DNA from: Candidatus Mycobacterium methanotrophicum
GTDB lineage: Bacteria; Actinomycetota; Actinomycetes; Mycobacteriales; Mycobacteriaceae
Reading direction: 5' to 3'
Length of the DNA: 64,000 nucleotides
NCBI RefSeq assembly: GCF_023515995.1
Contig: NZ_CP097320.1
Coordinates: 682,001-746,000 of the forward strand
Numbering within the stretch: the first letter of the stretch is position 1; the number at the start of each line of letters is the position of its first letter. Made by a program: the position numbers and the translations under genes. Below the pieces are notes generated by a model that searched no databases, was not told where the DNA came from, and was given only the letters and a program-made list of their open reading frames with translations. Shown here one piece after another: positions 18,894 to 29,405 of this stretch.

Positions 18894-20342
18894 GTGCAGC
18901 ACGAGGAGATCGCCGCACTGCGGGCCGGCAGTCCCGCCTGGCGGCTGTTGCGCGCCGACAATGCCCCGCTGATCCTGTCCTTCCTGGGCCGGTTGTTCGT
19001 CGACGACAACGTCCGCGACATGGCGGCCACCCAGCTGGTCGGCCTGCTCGATGACGAACTGTTCGCGCTCAACGAACGCCTCGGCGAGGGCGCCTATCCG
19101 AAATCGGCGAAGGCCTATCTCGACGACTGGTCCTCGCCCGAGTCGGGGTGGCTGCGCAAGTTCTATCCGCCCGGTTCCGACGAGCCGCACTACGACGCCA
19201 CCCCGGCCGTCGAAAAGGCCGTGGCATGGGTGTACGCGCTGCGGGACCGCACCTTCGTCGGCACCGAATCGCGCCTGAACACCGTGTTCGAGTTGCTTCG
19301 CCAGCTGGTGTTCGGCTCGGAAACCGACGCGGGCGCGCGGCTCGACGACCTGCACCGCCGGCGCCGGGAGATCGACCGGGAGATCGATGCCGTGGCAGCG
19401 GGGGAGTTCGCCGTCCTCGACCCGGCCGCCCGGCGGGACCGCTACCAGCAGCTTGCCGAAACAGCCCGGACCCTCCTCTCCGACTTCCGCGAGGTGGAGG
19501 CCAACTTCCGCCGGCTCGACCGAGAGCTGCGCGAGCGGATCGCCACCTGGGACGGCTCCAGGGGGCAGCTGCTCGACGAGGTCGTCGGCAACCGCAGCCA
19601 CATCACCGAATCCGATCAGGGCCGCAGCTTTCAGGCCTTCTACGACCTGCTGCTCTCGCCGGTGCGCCAGCGCGAACTCACTGGGATGCTTGATCGGGTG
19701 CACCAGCTCGATCTGGCCGACCATGCCGATCCCAGGCTGCGCTATATCCACCACGACTGGCTCGACGCCAGCGAGCGCGCCCAAAGCACCGTGCGCCAAC
19801 TCTCCGAGCAGCTTCGCCGATTCCTCGACGACCAGGTGTGGCTGGAGAACCGCCGCGTCATGGAGCTACTGCGCAGCATCGAGTCGAGGGCGCTGGCGCT
19901 GCGGGATACGGTCCGCAGCGACTTCGTCCATGAAATCGACGCCTGCGCACCGACGATACGGTTGCCGGTGGAACGTCCGCTCTACACCAAGACGCCCAGC
20001 GCCGCCGTGGACAGCTCCACGGTCGAGGAGGGTCGTTTCGACGGCGACTCGGCGGCACTGTTCGAGCAGACCTACGTCGACCCGGCGCCGCTGATCCGGT
20101 CGGTGCGCAAGGCGCTGCAGCGTTGCGCGCAAATCGAACTGTCCGAGGTGGTCGCGGAAAACCCGATCACGCAAGGGCTTTCCGAATTGGTGACGTACCT
20201 GTCCCTCGACGACGAGGGCTTTGCGACCGTGTTCGACGAGACCGGGCGTGCCAGCGTCTCGTGGACCGACGACCGCGGGGTGGTACGAACCGCGAGGCTG
20301 CCGCGCGTCATCTACGCCCGCACCGCAGCGGAATCGAGATGA
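18894..20342 (+). CDS. jetA: Wadjet defence protein JetA (MksF/EptA-like, DUF3375)
   Basis: A 482-residue DUF3375 protein, the kleisin-like subunit of the type I Wadjet SMC complex. The N-terminal HTH-rich region (SPAWRLLRADNAPLILSFLG) is followed by helical segments and the conserved ESDQGRSFQAFYDLLLSPVR region. The GTG at 18894 is the first start giving the full family N-terminus; its ribosome binding site is weak. Its stop overlaps the ATG of jetB (ATGA). It is the first gene of a four-gene operon. Confidence 0.92.
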   Translation: MQHEEIAALRAGSPAWRLLRADNAPLILSFLGRLFVDDNVRDMAATQLVGLLDDELFALNERLGEGAYPKSAKAYLDDWSSPESGWLRKFYPPGSDEPHYDATPAVEKAVAWVYALRDRTFVGTESRLNTVFELLRQLVFGSETDAGARLDDLHRRRREIDREIDAVAAGEFAVLDPAARRDRYQQLAETARTLLSDFREVEANFRRLDRELRERIATWDGSRGQLLDEVVGNRSHITESDQGRSFQAFYDLLLSPVRQRELTGMLDRVHQLDLADHADPRLRYIHHDWLDASERAQSTVRQLSEQLRRFLDDQVWLENRRVMELLRSIESRALALRDTVRSDFVHEIDACAPTIRLPVERPLYTKTPSAAVDSSTVEEGRFDGDSAALFEQTYVDPAPLIRSVRKALQRCAQIELSEVVAENPITQGLSELVTYLSLDDEGFATVFDETGRASVSWTDDRGVVRTARLPRVIYARTAAESR

Positions 20343-20953
20343 GTATGACCAGAGCCATTCCCCGCACCGAGCTGAGCTTGCCGCTGGTGGTGACCCACCT
20401 GATGAAAGGTGTGGTCTACCGCGACACGCACGACCAGGTGTGGCAGCACCTTGTCCAGCTTGTTCCCCAGGTCAGCGACTACGTCGCCACCATCGGGCTG
20501 GTCGTGGTGCTCGACGAATCCGAAGGTTATGCGTTCCTGCGCTCCAAGCCGGAGGACCCCGACGACCGTGCTTCCGGGGCGCCCCCGATACCGCGCCTGA
20601 TCGCCCGCCATGCGCTGTCGTTTCACACCAGCCTCATGCTGGCGTTGCTCCGCAAGAAACTCGCCGAGTCCGACGCCGCCGACGACAGCTTCCGGCTGAT
20701 CCTCGACCGCGACCAGATCGTGGACATGATGGTGGTGTTCATGTCGACGTCGACCAACGAAGCGCGGATCGTCGACATCATCGACCGCACCATCTCCAAG
20801 GTGGTCGAGCTTGGCTTCCTGCGGCGAATGCCCAAGCAAGACAACCAATTCGAAGTGCGCCGGGTGCTCAAAGCATTTGTCGACGGGCAGTGGCTGTCCG
20901 ACTTCGACACTCGGCTGGCCGAATACGCTGCCGAACTGGGAGAGAGCCAATGA
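20339..20953 (+). CDS. jetB: Wadjet defence protein JetB (MksE/EptB-like, DUF4194)
   Basis: A 204-residue DUF4194 protein, equivalent to MksE, a winged-helix kite-type subunit bridging JetA and the ATPase. Recognisable segments are LMKGVVYRDTHDQVWQHLV and RIVDIIDRTISKVVELGFLR. ATG 20339 overlaps the jetA stop by 4 bp, and its own stop overlaps the jetC start the same way, so the three subunits are translationally coupled. Confidence 0.92.
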   Translation: MSMTRAIPRTELSLPLVVTHLMKGVVYRDTHDQVWQHLVQLVPQVSDYVATIGLVVVLDESEGYAFLRSKPEDPDDRASGAPPIPRLIARHALSFHTSLMLALLRKKLAESDAADDSFRLILDRDQIVDMMVVFMSTSTNEARIVDIIDRTISKVVELGFLRRMPKQDNQFEVRRVLKAFVDGQWLSDFDTRLAEYAAELGESQ

Positions 20954-23900
20954 CGGCGTTGTTCCCGCCGACCGACCTCGACGACCCCGACGTCGGCGCC
21001 GTCACCGGATTCCGGCTGCACCGCCTCGAGGTGCTCAACTGGGGCACCTTTGACCGGCGGGTATGGCAACTGCATCTGCACGGCCGCAACGCGCTGCTCA
21101 CCGGCGACATCGGGTCGGGGAAGTCAACCCTGGTCGACGCCCTGACCACGTTGCTGCTGCCCGCCCACCGGATCGCCTACAACAAGGCGGCTGGTGCGCA
21201 GACTCGGGAGCGGGACCTGCGCTCGTATGTGCTCGGGTTCTACAAGTCCGAGCGCAACGAGGCCGCCGGGAGTTCGCGGCCGGTCGGGCTGCGCGGCGCC
21301 GGCACCTATTCGGTGGTGCTCGGCTACTTCCGCAACTCCGGATTCAACTCCGATGTGACGCTGGCGCAGGTGTTTTCGATGAAGGAAGGGCAGAACGGTC
21401 AACCGGACCGCTTCTATGTGACCGCCGATTCCGAGCTGACCATCGCCGAACACTTCAGCGACTTCGGCTCGGAGCTGCCTAACCTGCGCAAGCGGTTACG
21501 CAAAAGCGGGGCCGCCGTGTACGACCACTTTCCGGAGTACAGCCGCGATTTCCGGCGCAAGCTGGCGATCGCGTCCGAACAGGCGATGGACCTGTTCCAT
21601 CAGACCGTGTCGATGAAGTCGGTCGGTGACCTCAACGACTTCGTCCGCGAGCATATGCTCGAGCCGTTTGACGCCGCCGCCTGGGTAGACAAACTCATCG
21701 CCCACTTCGAGGACCTGACCCGAGCCCATGACGCGGTGGTCAAGGCCCGCAGCCAGCTCGCCGAATTGGGTCCCCTGGCAGAGGATTGCGACGCCTTCGA
21801 TCGGCTACAGACCCGCCTAGACGACCTGCACAGTCAGCGCGACGCGCTGCGCTACTACTTCGCCGGGCTTCGCCAGCGCGTCCAGACCCGGCGCGTGGAA
21901 ATCCTGACAGCGATGCTCGCCGACGTGGAGCGGCGGCTGGCCAAAACCGAATCCACGTTGGCGTCGCTGCGCGCCGAGCTGACGAGCCTGCAGCTCGAGC
22001 AGGCCGGCCACGGGGGCACCGAGATCGCCGAGATCGAACGACGGATCAGCGACTGCGCGTCGCGCCGCGACGAACGCAGGGATCGGCGCAGCCAGTTCGA
22101 CGACTGCCTGGTCCAAGCAGCGCTGGAACCGGTGCCAGACGCCGGGCAGTTTGCCCAACGCAGGTTCGAAATCGCCTCGGGCGCCGCCGAACTGCTAACC
22201 ACGCTGGCCGACCTGGACAACAAGAGCACCGACGCCGAGGTTACCAGGCGGGGGTTGCAAACGGAATCGAACGAGCTCGCGACCGAGCTGGCCAGCCTGC
22301 GTCAACGTCGCAGCAATATCCCGGACCGCAACATGCGGATCCGCGAACGGCTGTGTTTGGCACTGCGGGTCGAGCAGTCGGCGATTCCGTTCGCCGGCGA
22401 GCTGATCCAAGTCGCGACTGATGCGGCCGAGTGGGAAGGCGCGGCCGAAAGGGTGCTGCGCGGCTTCGGGCTTTCGCTGCTGGTGCCGCAGGCCCACTAC
22501 CCGCAGGTGTCCGACTGGGTGGACGCCAACCACCTCGGCGGGAAGCTGGTCTACTACCGTGTGCCCGCCACCATTTCGCTGCAGGGCGCCGACAAACCGC
22601 CCGCCGCCGCCCTGATGCACAAACTGCACATCAAGGACAGCCCGTTCTACTACTGGCTGGAACGCGAATTGTGCAGGCGGGCGCCGCATGTGTGCGTGGA
22701 CACGATGGACGAGTTCCGTCGCCACGAGTTCGCTCTGACCCGGGCCGGTCAAATCAAGGCTCCTGGCGGCCGCCACGAGAAGGACGACTCGCGCCGCATC
22801 GACGATCGCAAGTTCTACGTGCTGGGCTGGAGCAACGAGCAGAAGATTGACGCACTGCTTGCCGACGCGCAACGGGTGCAGGCCGAGCTGCTTCGGGTCG
22901 ATGCCACGCTGAGGAGTCTGGCCGCCGGGCGGGAGGCCGCTACCGCGCGCAAATCCGCGCTGGACAAGCTGTCAGTGCTGGCGTCATCGTATGACGCGAT
23001 CGATTGGGAGTCGATGATCGCGGAAATCTCCCGGCTGGTCCACCGCAAGCACGAACTGGAGGCCGCCTCCGATGAACTCGCCCGGATCGGTGCCGAGATT
23101 GAGCGCACCGAGTCCGCGATCGGCGACGCCGAGACCGCGCGCGGCGAGATTCAGCGCGAAATCGGAAGGCTGACCGAGGACCGCGAACGCGCGCAGCACG
23201 GCGCGCAGCAGGCGGCGGCGATCGTCGCCGAGCCAGGGGCCGCAGCGGCGTCGAACCACTACGACGCGTTGTCCGCGCGACTGCCGGAGACGCCGCCAAC
23301 CGCTGAGGCCTGCGCGGACGAGGAGCACCGTCTCTACGGCGAGCTCACCACCGAGGCGGAGGCGGCGGGGGACAAGGCCGCCCAGCTGACCCGCCGGATC
23401 GTGGCCAGGATGACCGAGTTTCGCCGCAAGTATCCCGTGGACACCGCGGACATGGATGACAGTGTTGCGGCCGCCGGCGAGTACCGGGCGCTGCGCGCCC
23501 GCCTACTCGACGACGATCTGCCCCGATTCGAGGCGGCGTTCAAGGACTACCTGAACACCAACACGATTCGCGACATCGCCGGATTCCACTCCGAACTCAA
23601 CAAGCAGGTGGAGCGGATCTCGTCGCGCATCGACACCATCAACGAGTCGCTGGTCGGCATCGACTACAACGAGGGCCGCTACATCAGGCTGGAGGAGGCG
23701 CCGACACCCAACCAGGAGATCCGCGCGTTCCGCGACGAGCTACGCCAGTGCAGCGACTCATCGATCGGCGCGGACGACACCGACCGGTACTCCGAAGAGC
23801 GGTTTGTGCGGGTGAAGAACCTGATCGAGAAATTCCGCGGTCGCGAGGGACAAACAGAGGCGGACCGCAACTGGGTCAGGCGGGTCACCGACGTGCGCAA

Positions 23901-24360
23901 CTGGTGTACGTTCGCGGCCTCCGAACGGTGGCGCGCCGACGACACCGAACACGAGAACTACACCGGCTCCGGCGGAAAGTCCGGTGGGCAGAAGGAGAAG
24001 TTGGCCTACACCATCCTCGCAGCGTCGCTGGCCTACCAATTCAACCTGAAGTGGGGGGTCAAACGCTCGAAGGATTTCCGGTTCGTCGTGATCGACGAGG
24101 CATTCGGGCGGGGATCCGACGAGTCGACCCGCTTCGCGCTGACGCTGTTTCGAAAGTTGGGCCTGCAACTGCTGATCGTCACACCGCTGCAGAAGATCCA
24201 CGTCATCGAACCGTTCGTGACGTCGGTCGGCTATGTGGAAAACAAGCACGGCAACTCCTCGGCGCTGCAGTGCCTGACCATCGAGGAATATCGTCGCCGC
24301 AAGCGCCTGCACGGCATGGTCAGCGGGGACGGTCGCGACGTCGGTGTCGCTGTGTCGTGA
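20950..24360 (+). CDS. jetC: Wadjet SMC-like ATPase JetC (MksB/EptC-like)
   Basis: A 1136-residue SMC-like ATPase. Walker A GDIGSGKST is at residues 52-60. Long coiled coils (about 250-500 and 640-830) flank a hinge region. The ABC signature SGGKSGGQKEK is near residue 1005 and Walker B VVIDEAFGRG near 1045. It extrudes DNA loops to sense small circular plasmids. In M. smegmatis the homologue EptC restricts plasmid maintenance. ATG 20950 overlaps the jetB stop (ATGA). All catalytic motifs are intact. Confidence 0.94.
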   Translation: MTALFPPTDLDDPDVGAVTGFRLHRLEVLNWGTFDRRVWQLHLHGRNALLTGDIGSGKSTLVDALTTLLLPAHRIAYNKAAGAQTRERDLRSYVLGFYKSERNEAAGSSRPVGLRGAGTYSVVLGYFRNSGFNSDVTLAQVFSMKEGQNGQPDRFYVTADSELTIAEHFSDFGSELPNLRKRLRKSGAAVYDHFPEYSRDFRRKLAIASEQAMDLFHQTVSMKSVGDLNDFVREHMLEPFDAAAWVDKLIAHFEDLTRAHDAVVKARSQLAELGPLAEDCDAFDRLQTRLDDLHSQRDALRYYFAGLRQRVQTRRVEILTAMLADVERRLAKTESTLASLRAELTSLQLEQAGHGGTEIAEIERRISDCASRRDERRDRRSQFDDCLVQAALEPVPDAGQFAQRRFEIASGAAELLTTLADLDNKSTDAEVTRRGLQTESNELATELASLRQRRSNIPDRNMRIRERLCLALRVEQSAIPFAGELIQVATDAAEWEGAAERVLRGFGLSLLVPQAHYPQVSDWVDANHLGGKLVYYRVPATISLQGADKPPAAALMHKLHIKDSPFYYWLERELCRRAPHVCVDTMDEFRRHEFALTRAGQIKAPGGRHEKDDSRRIDDRKFYVLGWSNEQKIDALLADAQRVQAELLRVDATLRSLAAGREAATARKSALDKLSVLASSYDAIDWESMIAEISRLVHRKHELEAASDELARIGAEIERTESAIGDAETARGEIQREIGRLTEDRERAQHGAQQAAAIVAEPGAAAASNHYDALSARLPETPPTAEACADEEHRLYGELTTEAEAAGDKAAQLTRRIVARMTEFRRKYPVDTADMDDSVAAAGEYRALRARLLDDDLPRFEAAFKDYLNTNTIRDIAGFHSELNKQVERISSRIDTINESLVGIDYNEGRYIRLEEAPTPNQEIRAFRDELRQCSDSSIGADDTDRYSEERFVRVKNLIEKFRGREGQTEADRNWVRRVTDVRNWCTFAASERWRADDTEHENYTGSGGKSGGQKEKLAYTILAASLAYQFNLKWGVKRSKDFRFVVIDEAFGRGSDESTRFALTLFRKLGLQLLIVTPLQKIHVIEPFVTSVGYVENKHGNSSALQCLTIEEYRRRKRLHGMVSGDGRDVGVAVS

Positions 24361-24406
24361 CCGCGCTGGCGACGATGCGAGGCCAAGCAATGAGGTGGAG
24401 CGGCGC

Positions 24407-25576
24407 TTGACACGCGAGTGGTCGACGCCGCAGAGCATCCGCGCCCGGCTGCGCCGGCGGTGGGACACCGGGGCGGCGCTGACCGCCCGGGCGCGCGGCG
24501 ACGCGTTCGCGCCGATCGACCTGCCAATTCGCGGCCCGACCGCCTCTGAGCTGGGCGCCCGCTACGCCGAGGTGGTCGACTGGGCGCGGCAATGGGCACC
24601 GCCGTCTCCCGACTACACCGTGACGACGAAGGTGTTGGGCTCACGGCGCGTCGGAGCCAACGAGATCCCGGATCGGATTCGGATCGACAGCTATGACGGC
24701 CTCGTCGGCTTCCTCGGCACTACCGCCCAAGCGCGCCGCCACCTCCAACTGGCCGCACTAGCCAAAGACCTTGCGCCCCAGATCTATTCGTGGGTCGTCG
24801 AGAAGCCGATGCGGGCGCTGGCCCATGGGGCGGAATTCGATCGGCTGCTGGCATGTGTGGGCTGGCTGGTCGACAACAGCGACCGGGACCGCTACTTGCG
24901 CCAGATCGATGTGCCCGGCGTCGACACCAAGTTCGTCGAGCACCACCACGCGATCCTGTCCGAGCTCGCCGACCTGGTGATCGACGAACCCGCCGACGGG
25001 CGCGCCCGCGATTTCGCAGTGCGCTACGGCTTTCGCGGCAAGCCGTCCCGAGTGCGGATCCGGATCCTGGACCCGACGGCGTCGGTGTTGCCGGCGGGTG
25101 TCAGCGACATCGAGTTGCGGGTCGACGAGACCCGGCCCGGCCTGTTCGACGTCGATCGCGTGTTCCTGGTCGAGAACGAGGTGACGTGTCTGGCGTTTCC
25201 GGCGGTTCCGCGATCGCTGCTGATCTTCGGCGGCGGGTATGCCGTGTCACGCGTTGCTCAGCTGGACTGGTTGCGCGGCGTGCCGCTGTACTACTGGGGT
25301 GACATCGACACCCACGGCTTTCGAATTCTCAACGGGTTGCGGTCGAGCTTCCCCGAAGTGCGGTCGATGCTGATGGACCGTGGCACCCTGATCGCCCACG
25401 AACAGCATTGGGACCGCGAGCCGGCCCCGGTTAACACCCACCTGCCGCACCTGAGGCCCGACGAGGCCGCGCTGTACCGCGACTTGGTCGAGGAGGTCTT
25501 AGGCCCGGCCGTGCGACTTGAACAGGAGCGCATCAGCTACCCGGTTGCCGAATCCACGGCCAGGGCTCTGTCGTAG
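24407..25576 (+). CDS. jetD: Wadjet nuclease JetD (MksG/EptD-like, TOPRIM)
   Basis: A DUF3322/DUF2220 protein of about 389 residues that cuts plasmid DNA captured by JetABC. The TOPRIM catalytic glutamate is in FLVENEVTCLAFP (about residue 255) and the D-x-D in YYWGDIDTHGFRIL (about residue 298). The start is uncertain: TTG 24407 is preceded by AGGTGGAG at good spacing and gives the family-like LTREWSTPQSIRARLRRRW, while GTG 24344 would overlap jetC by 17 bp. It ends the operon; the rplN promoter begins 5 bp downstream. Confidence 0.9.
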   Translation: MTREWSTPQSIRARLRRRWDTGAALTARARGDAFAPIDLPIRGPTASELGARYAEVVDWARQWAPPSPDYTVTTKVLGSRRVGANEIPDRIRIDSYDGLVGFLGTTAQARRHLQLAALAKDLAPQIYSWVVEKPMRALAHGAEFDRLLACVGWLVDNSDRDRYLRQIDVPGVDTKFVEHHHAILSELADLVIDEPADGRARDFAVRYGFRGKPSRVRIRILDPTASVLPAGVSDIELRVDETRPGLFDVDRVFLVENEVTCLAFPAVPRSLLIFGGGYAVSRVAQLDWLRGVPLYYWGDIDTHGFRILNGLRSSFPEVRSMLMDRGTLIAHEQHWDREPAPVNTHLPHLRPDEAALYRDLVEEVLGPAVRLEQERISYPVAESTARALS

Positions 25577-25580
25577 CCAT

Positions 25581-25609
25581 TTGGTGCTGACCAGGTCTTC
25601 ACCTAGACT
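25581..25609 (+). promoter_or_regulatory. SigA-type promoter of the rplN (spc) operon
   Basis: TTGGTG at 25581-25586, a 17-bp spacer, TAGACT at 25604-25609. Both hexamers are close to consensus and the spacing is ideal. Transcription would start near 25616, leaving a leader of about 160 nt before rplN. The promoter lies 5 bp after jetD, so it came through the upstream insertion intact. Confidence 0.7.
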
Positions 25610-25776
25610 CTAGGGGTTGCCGTGGGCAGACCTCGGCCGGTGTGCGCAAGCATTAGTCAGTCGGTCCCGCGTGCTCTTCGGCGACGAAGACCATGCATGA
25701 CGGGTCTCCGGCGGGCAGTGCTATGCCGGGACGGCAGCGCGTGGGCGTGCATACGTGAACCAGGTCAGGAGATCTA

Positions 25777-26145
<369 letters not shown>

Positions 26146-26463
26146 GTGAAAATCCACAAGGGTGACACCGTCCTGGTCATCTCGGGCAAGGACAGGGGCG
26201 CCAAGGGCAAGGTGCTGCAGGCCTATCCGACTCGCAACAAGGTGCTCGTCGAGGGCGTCAACCGGATTAAGAAGCACACCCCGATCTCGACCAACCAGCG
26301 CGGAGCGCGCTCCGGCGGGATCGTCACGCAGGAAGCCCCGATTCACGTCTCCAACGTGATGGTGGTCGACTCCGACGGCAAGCCGGGCCGGATCGGCTAT
26401 CGCCTCGACGAGGAGACCGGCAAGCGGGTTCGCATCTCCAAGCGCAACGGCAAGGACATCTAA
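26146..26463 (+). CDS. rplX: 50S ribosomal protein L24
   Basis: L24 of 105 residues with the KOW motif [19 protein letters not shown] at the N-terminus and the [17 protein letters not shown] segment. It initiates large-subunit assembly. The GTG start begins on the base after the rplN stop. Confidence 0.98.
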   Translation: MKIHKGDTVLVISGKDRGAKGKVLQAYPTRNKVLVEGVNRIKKHTPISTNQRGARSGGIVTQEAPIHVSNVMVVDSDGKPGRIGYRLDEETGKRVRISKRNGKDI

Positions 26464-26466
26464 GGC

Positions 26467-27039
26467 ATGACAACCCTGGAAAGCGCAGAAAAAGTTCAGC
26501 CACGGCTCAAAGCGCGATACCGCAATGAAATCCGTGATTCGCTCCTCAAGGAGTTCAAGTACGCCAACGTCATGCAAATCCCGTGCGTGGTCAAGGTTGT
26601 CGTCAACATGGGTGTGGGTGACGCCGCCCGCGACGCCAAACTGATCAACGGCGCCGTCAGCGACTTGGCGGCGATCACCGGGCAGCGGCCCGAGATTCGC
26701 AAGGCGCGCAAGTCGATTGCGCAGTTCAAGTTGCGTGAGGGCATGCCGATCGGTGCACGGGTGACCCTGCGCAGCGACCGGATGTGGGAGTTCCTTGATC
26801 GGCTCACATCGATTGCGTTGCCGCGTATCCGGGACTTCCGCGGGCTTTCGCCCAAGCAGTTCGACGGCTCCGGCAACTACACCTTCGGGTTATCCGAGCA
26901 GTCGGTGTTCCACGAGATCGACGTGGACAAGATCGACCGGGTCCGGGGCATGGACATCACCGTCGTCACCTCAGCGACGACCGACGACGAAGGGCGAGCG
27001 CTGTTGCGGGCCCTCGGCTTTCCGTTCAAGGAGAACTGA
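26467..27039 (+). CDS. rplE: 50S ribosomal protein L5
   Basis: L5 of 190 residues, binding 5S rRNA. Conserved segments: [33 protein letters not shown] and [20 protein letters not shown]. The ATG lies 3 bp after rplX. Normal length for mycobacteria. Confidence 0.98.
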   Translation: MTTLESAEKVQPRLKARYRNEIRDSLLKEFKYANVMQIPCVVKVVVNMGVGDAARDAKLINGAVSDLAAITGQRPEIRKARKSIAQFKLREGMPIGARVTLRSDRMWEFLDRLTSIALPRIRDFRGLSPKQFDGSGNYTFGLSEQSVFHEIDVDKIDRVRGMDITVVTSATTDDEGRALLRALGFPFKEN

Positions 27040-27043
27040 CCAG

Positions 27044-27229
27044 ATGGCGAAAAAGGCACTAGTTAACAAGGCCGCGCGCAAGCCCAAGTTCGCGGTGCGA
27101 GGCTACACCCGATGCAGCAGGTGCGGCCGTCCGCGTGCGGTGTTCCGCAAATTCGGACTATGCAGGATTTGCCTGCGTGAGATGGCGCACGCGGGTGAGC
27201 TGCCCGGCGTGCAGAAGAGCAGCTGGTAA
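27044..27229 (+). CDS. rpsN: 30S ribosomal protein S14, zinc-binding type
   Basis: A 61-residue type Z S14 with the zinc ribbon C-S-R-C and C-R-I-C. Mycobacteria also encode a longer zinc-independent S14 elsewhere, which replaces this one under zinc limitation. It begins 4 bp after rplE behind AAGGAG. Confidence 0.97.
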   Translation: MAKKALVNKAARKPKFAVRGYTRCSRCGRPRAVFRKFGLCRICLREMAHAGELPGVQKSSW

Positions 27230-27319
27230 CACCGGCCACTACCCGACGAGACCAAATCCGAGAACAGGTGCGCAGCAGGCCCGGGCCGGGAACCACTGCG
27301 AGGAAGGCAAGACCGCTCG

Positions 27320-27718
27320 ATGACGATGACCGATCCGATCGCAGACTTTTTGACACGTCTGCGCAACGCCAATTCGGCGTATCACGACGAGGTGACGCTG
27401 CCGCACTCGAAGCTCAAGGCCAACATCGCCGAGATTCTCAAGCGGGAGGGTTACATCAGCGACTACCGCACCGAGGACGCCCGCGTCGGCAAGGCGCTGG
27501 TTGTTCAGCTCAAGTACGGGCCGAGCCGGGGGCGCAGCATCGCCGGTCTGCGGCGGATCTCCAAGCCTGGGTTGCGGGTGTACGCCAAGTCCACCAGCCT
27601 GCCGCGGGTACTCGGCGGCCTGGGAGTGGCGATCATCTCGACCTCCTCGGGCCTGCTCACCGACCGTCAGGCAGCCAGACAGGGCGTGGGCGGCGAAGTC
27701 CTCGCGTACGTGTGGTGA
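27320..27718 (+). CDS. rpsH: 30S ribosomal protein S8
   Basis: S8 of 132 residues: [18 protein letters not shown] at the start and the C-terminal [19 protein letters not shown] helix. It binds 16S rRNA helix 21. The 90-bp gap after rpsN contains no gene; an alternative start is the second Met (27326). Confidence 0.98.
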   Translation: MTMTDPIADFLTRLRNANSAYHDEVTLPHSKLKANIAEILKREGYISDYRTEDARVGKALVVQLKYGPSRGRSIAGLRRISKPGLRVYAKSTSLPRVLGGLGVAIISTSSGLLTDRQAARQGVGGEVLAYVW

Positions 27719-27728
27719 GGGGATAACC

Positions 27729-28268
27729 ATGTCGCGCATTGGTAAGCAACCGGTTTCAGTTCCCTCCGGGGTCGAGGTGACGATCGACGGCCAGCACGTC
27801 TCGGTCAAGGGCCCCAAGGGCGCCTTGGACATGCGGGTCGCCGAGCCGATCGTCGTGGCCCGCAACGAAGACGGCGCCATCGTGGTCTCCCGTCCCGACG
27901 ACGAGCGACACAACCGTTCGCTGCACGGGTTGTCGCGCACGCTGGTGTCCAACTTGGTGACCGGCGTGACGCAGGGCTACACGACCAAGATGGAGATCTT
28001 CGGTGTCGGCTACCGCGTGCAGCTCAAAGGTTCCAACCTCGAGTTCGCGCTGGGATACAGCCATCCCGTGGTGATCGAGCCGCCGGAAGGGGTCACCTTC
28101 GCGGTCGAGTCGGCGACGAAGTTCTCGATCTCGGGGATTGACAAGCAGAAGGTCGGCCAGGTCGCGGCGAACATCCGTCGCCTGCGCCGCTCTGACCCGT
28201 ACAAGGGCAAGGGCGTGCGCTACGAGGGTGAGCAGATCCGCCGCAAGGTCGGAAAGACAGGTAAGTAG
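27729..28268 (+). CDS. rplF: 50S ribosomal protein L6
   Basis: L6 of 179 residues with two homologous halves and the family-typical C-terminus [23 protein letters not shown] follows AGGGGATAACC. It helps form the factor-binding region of the 50S subunit. Confidence 0.98.
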   Translation: MSRIGKQPVSVPSGVEVTIDGQHVSVKGPKGALDMRVAEPIVVARNEDGAIVVSRPDDERHNRSLHGLSRTLVSNLVTGVTQGYTTKMEIFGVGYRVQLKGSNLEFALGYSHPVVIEPPEGVTFAVESATKFSISGIDKQKVGQVAANIRRLRRSDPYKGKGVRYEGEQIRRKVGKTGK

Positions 28269-28270
28269 CC

Positions 28271-28678
28271 ATGGCGCAAGCAAAAGCTGAGACCGCCGCG
28301 CGGAAGTCGGCGGGACAGAACGTATCCGCGGAGCGGCGGAGGGCCCGGCTGCGACGGCACGCGCGGCTGCGCAAGAAGGTCTCGGGCACCCCGCAGCGTC
28401 CGCGGCTGGTGGTGCACCGCTCGTCGCGGCACATCCACGTGCAGCTGGTCGACGACCTCAACGGCGCCACACTGGCCGCGGCCTCGTCGATCGAAGCCGA
28501 TGTGCGGGGCGTGGACGGCGACAAGAAGGCCCACAGTGTGCGGGTCGGCCAGTTGATCGCCGAGCGGGCAAAAGCGGCCGGAATCGAAACCGTGGTGTTC
28601 GACCGCGGCGGCTACACCTACGGCGGGCGGATTGCTGCGCTGGCCGATGCCGCGCGTGAAAGCGGGTTGAAGTTCTGA
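28271..28678 (+). CDS. rplR: 50S ribosomal protein L18
   Basis: L18 of 135 residues with the basic N-terminus [20 protein letters not shown] and the 5S rRNA-binding [20 protein letters not shown] region. It lies 2 bp after rplF. Confidence 0.98.
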   Translation: MAQAKAETAARKSAGQNVSAERRRARLRRHARLRKKVSGTPQRPRLVVHRSSRHIHVQLVDDLNGATLAAASSIEADVRGVDGDKKAHSVRVGQLIAERAKAAGIETVVFDRGGYTYGGRIAALADAARESGLKF

Positions 28679-28706
28679 TGGCAAACAATCGTGGAAGGAC
28701 CGCATA

Positions 28707-29405
28707 ATGGCGGAGCAACCGGCTGGTGCAGCCAGCCAGGCGACCGGGCCCGCTGCGGGCACCGGTGACACTCGAGCCGCCGGCCGCGACACGCGCGAGA
28801 GCCGAGGCCGCCGCGATGACCGCCGCGGCGGTCGCGACCGCGACGGGGACAAGAGTAACTACCTGGAGCGCGTCGTCGCGATCAACCGCGTTTCAAAGGT
28901 GGTCAAGGGTGGTCGGCGGTTCAGCTTCACCGCTTTGGTGATCGTCGGCGACGGCAACGGGATGGTCGGTGTCGGCTACGGCAAGGCCAAGGAAGTCCCG
29001 GCCGCGATCGCCAAAGGCGTTGAGGAGGCGCGCAAAAGCTTCTTCCGGGTGTCGCTGATCGGCGGCACCATCACCCACCCGGTGCAGGGCGAGGCCGCCG
29101 CCGGCGTTGTGCTGCTGCGTCCGGCCAGCCCCGGTACCGGTGTGATCGCCGGCGGTGCGGTCCGTGCGGTGCTGGAATGTGCTGGCGTGCGCGACATTCT
29201 GGCCAAGTCACTGGGCAGCGACAACGCGATCAACGTGGTGCACGCCACGGTGGCCGCGCTCAAGCTTTTGCAGCGGCCCGAGGAGGTGGCCGCCCGGCGT
29301 GGACTGCCGATCGAGGATGTCGCCCCGGCCGGCATGCTGCGCGCCCGGCGGGAAAGCGACCGACTGGCCGCCACTGCGAACACCGCACGTGAAGGAACGG
29401 CATAA
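28707..29405 (+). CDS. rpsE: 30S ribosomal protein S5
   Basis: S5 of 232 residues. After an actinobacterial Arg/Asp/Gly-rich extension of about 50 residues comes the double-stranded RNA-binding domain ([20 protein letters not shown]) and the S5 C-terminal domain ([20 protein letters not shown]). Its TAA overlaps the rpmD ATG by one base. Confidence 0.98.
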   Translation: MAEQPAGAASQATGPAAGTGDTRAAGRDTRESRGRRDDRRGGRDRDGDKSNYLERVVAINRVSKVVKGGRRFSFTALVIVGDGNGMVGVGYGKAKEVPAAIAKGVEEARKSFFRVSLIGGTITHPVQGEAAAGVVLLRPASPGTGVIAGGAVRAVLECAGVRDILAKSLGSDNAINVVHATVAALKLLQRPEEVAARRGLPIEDVAPAGMLRARRESDRLAATANTAREGTA

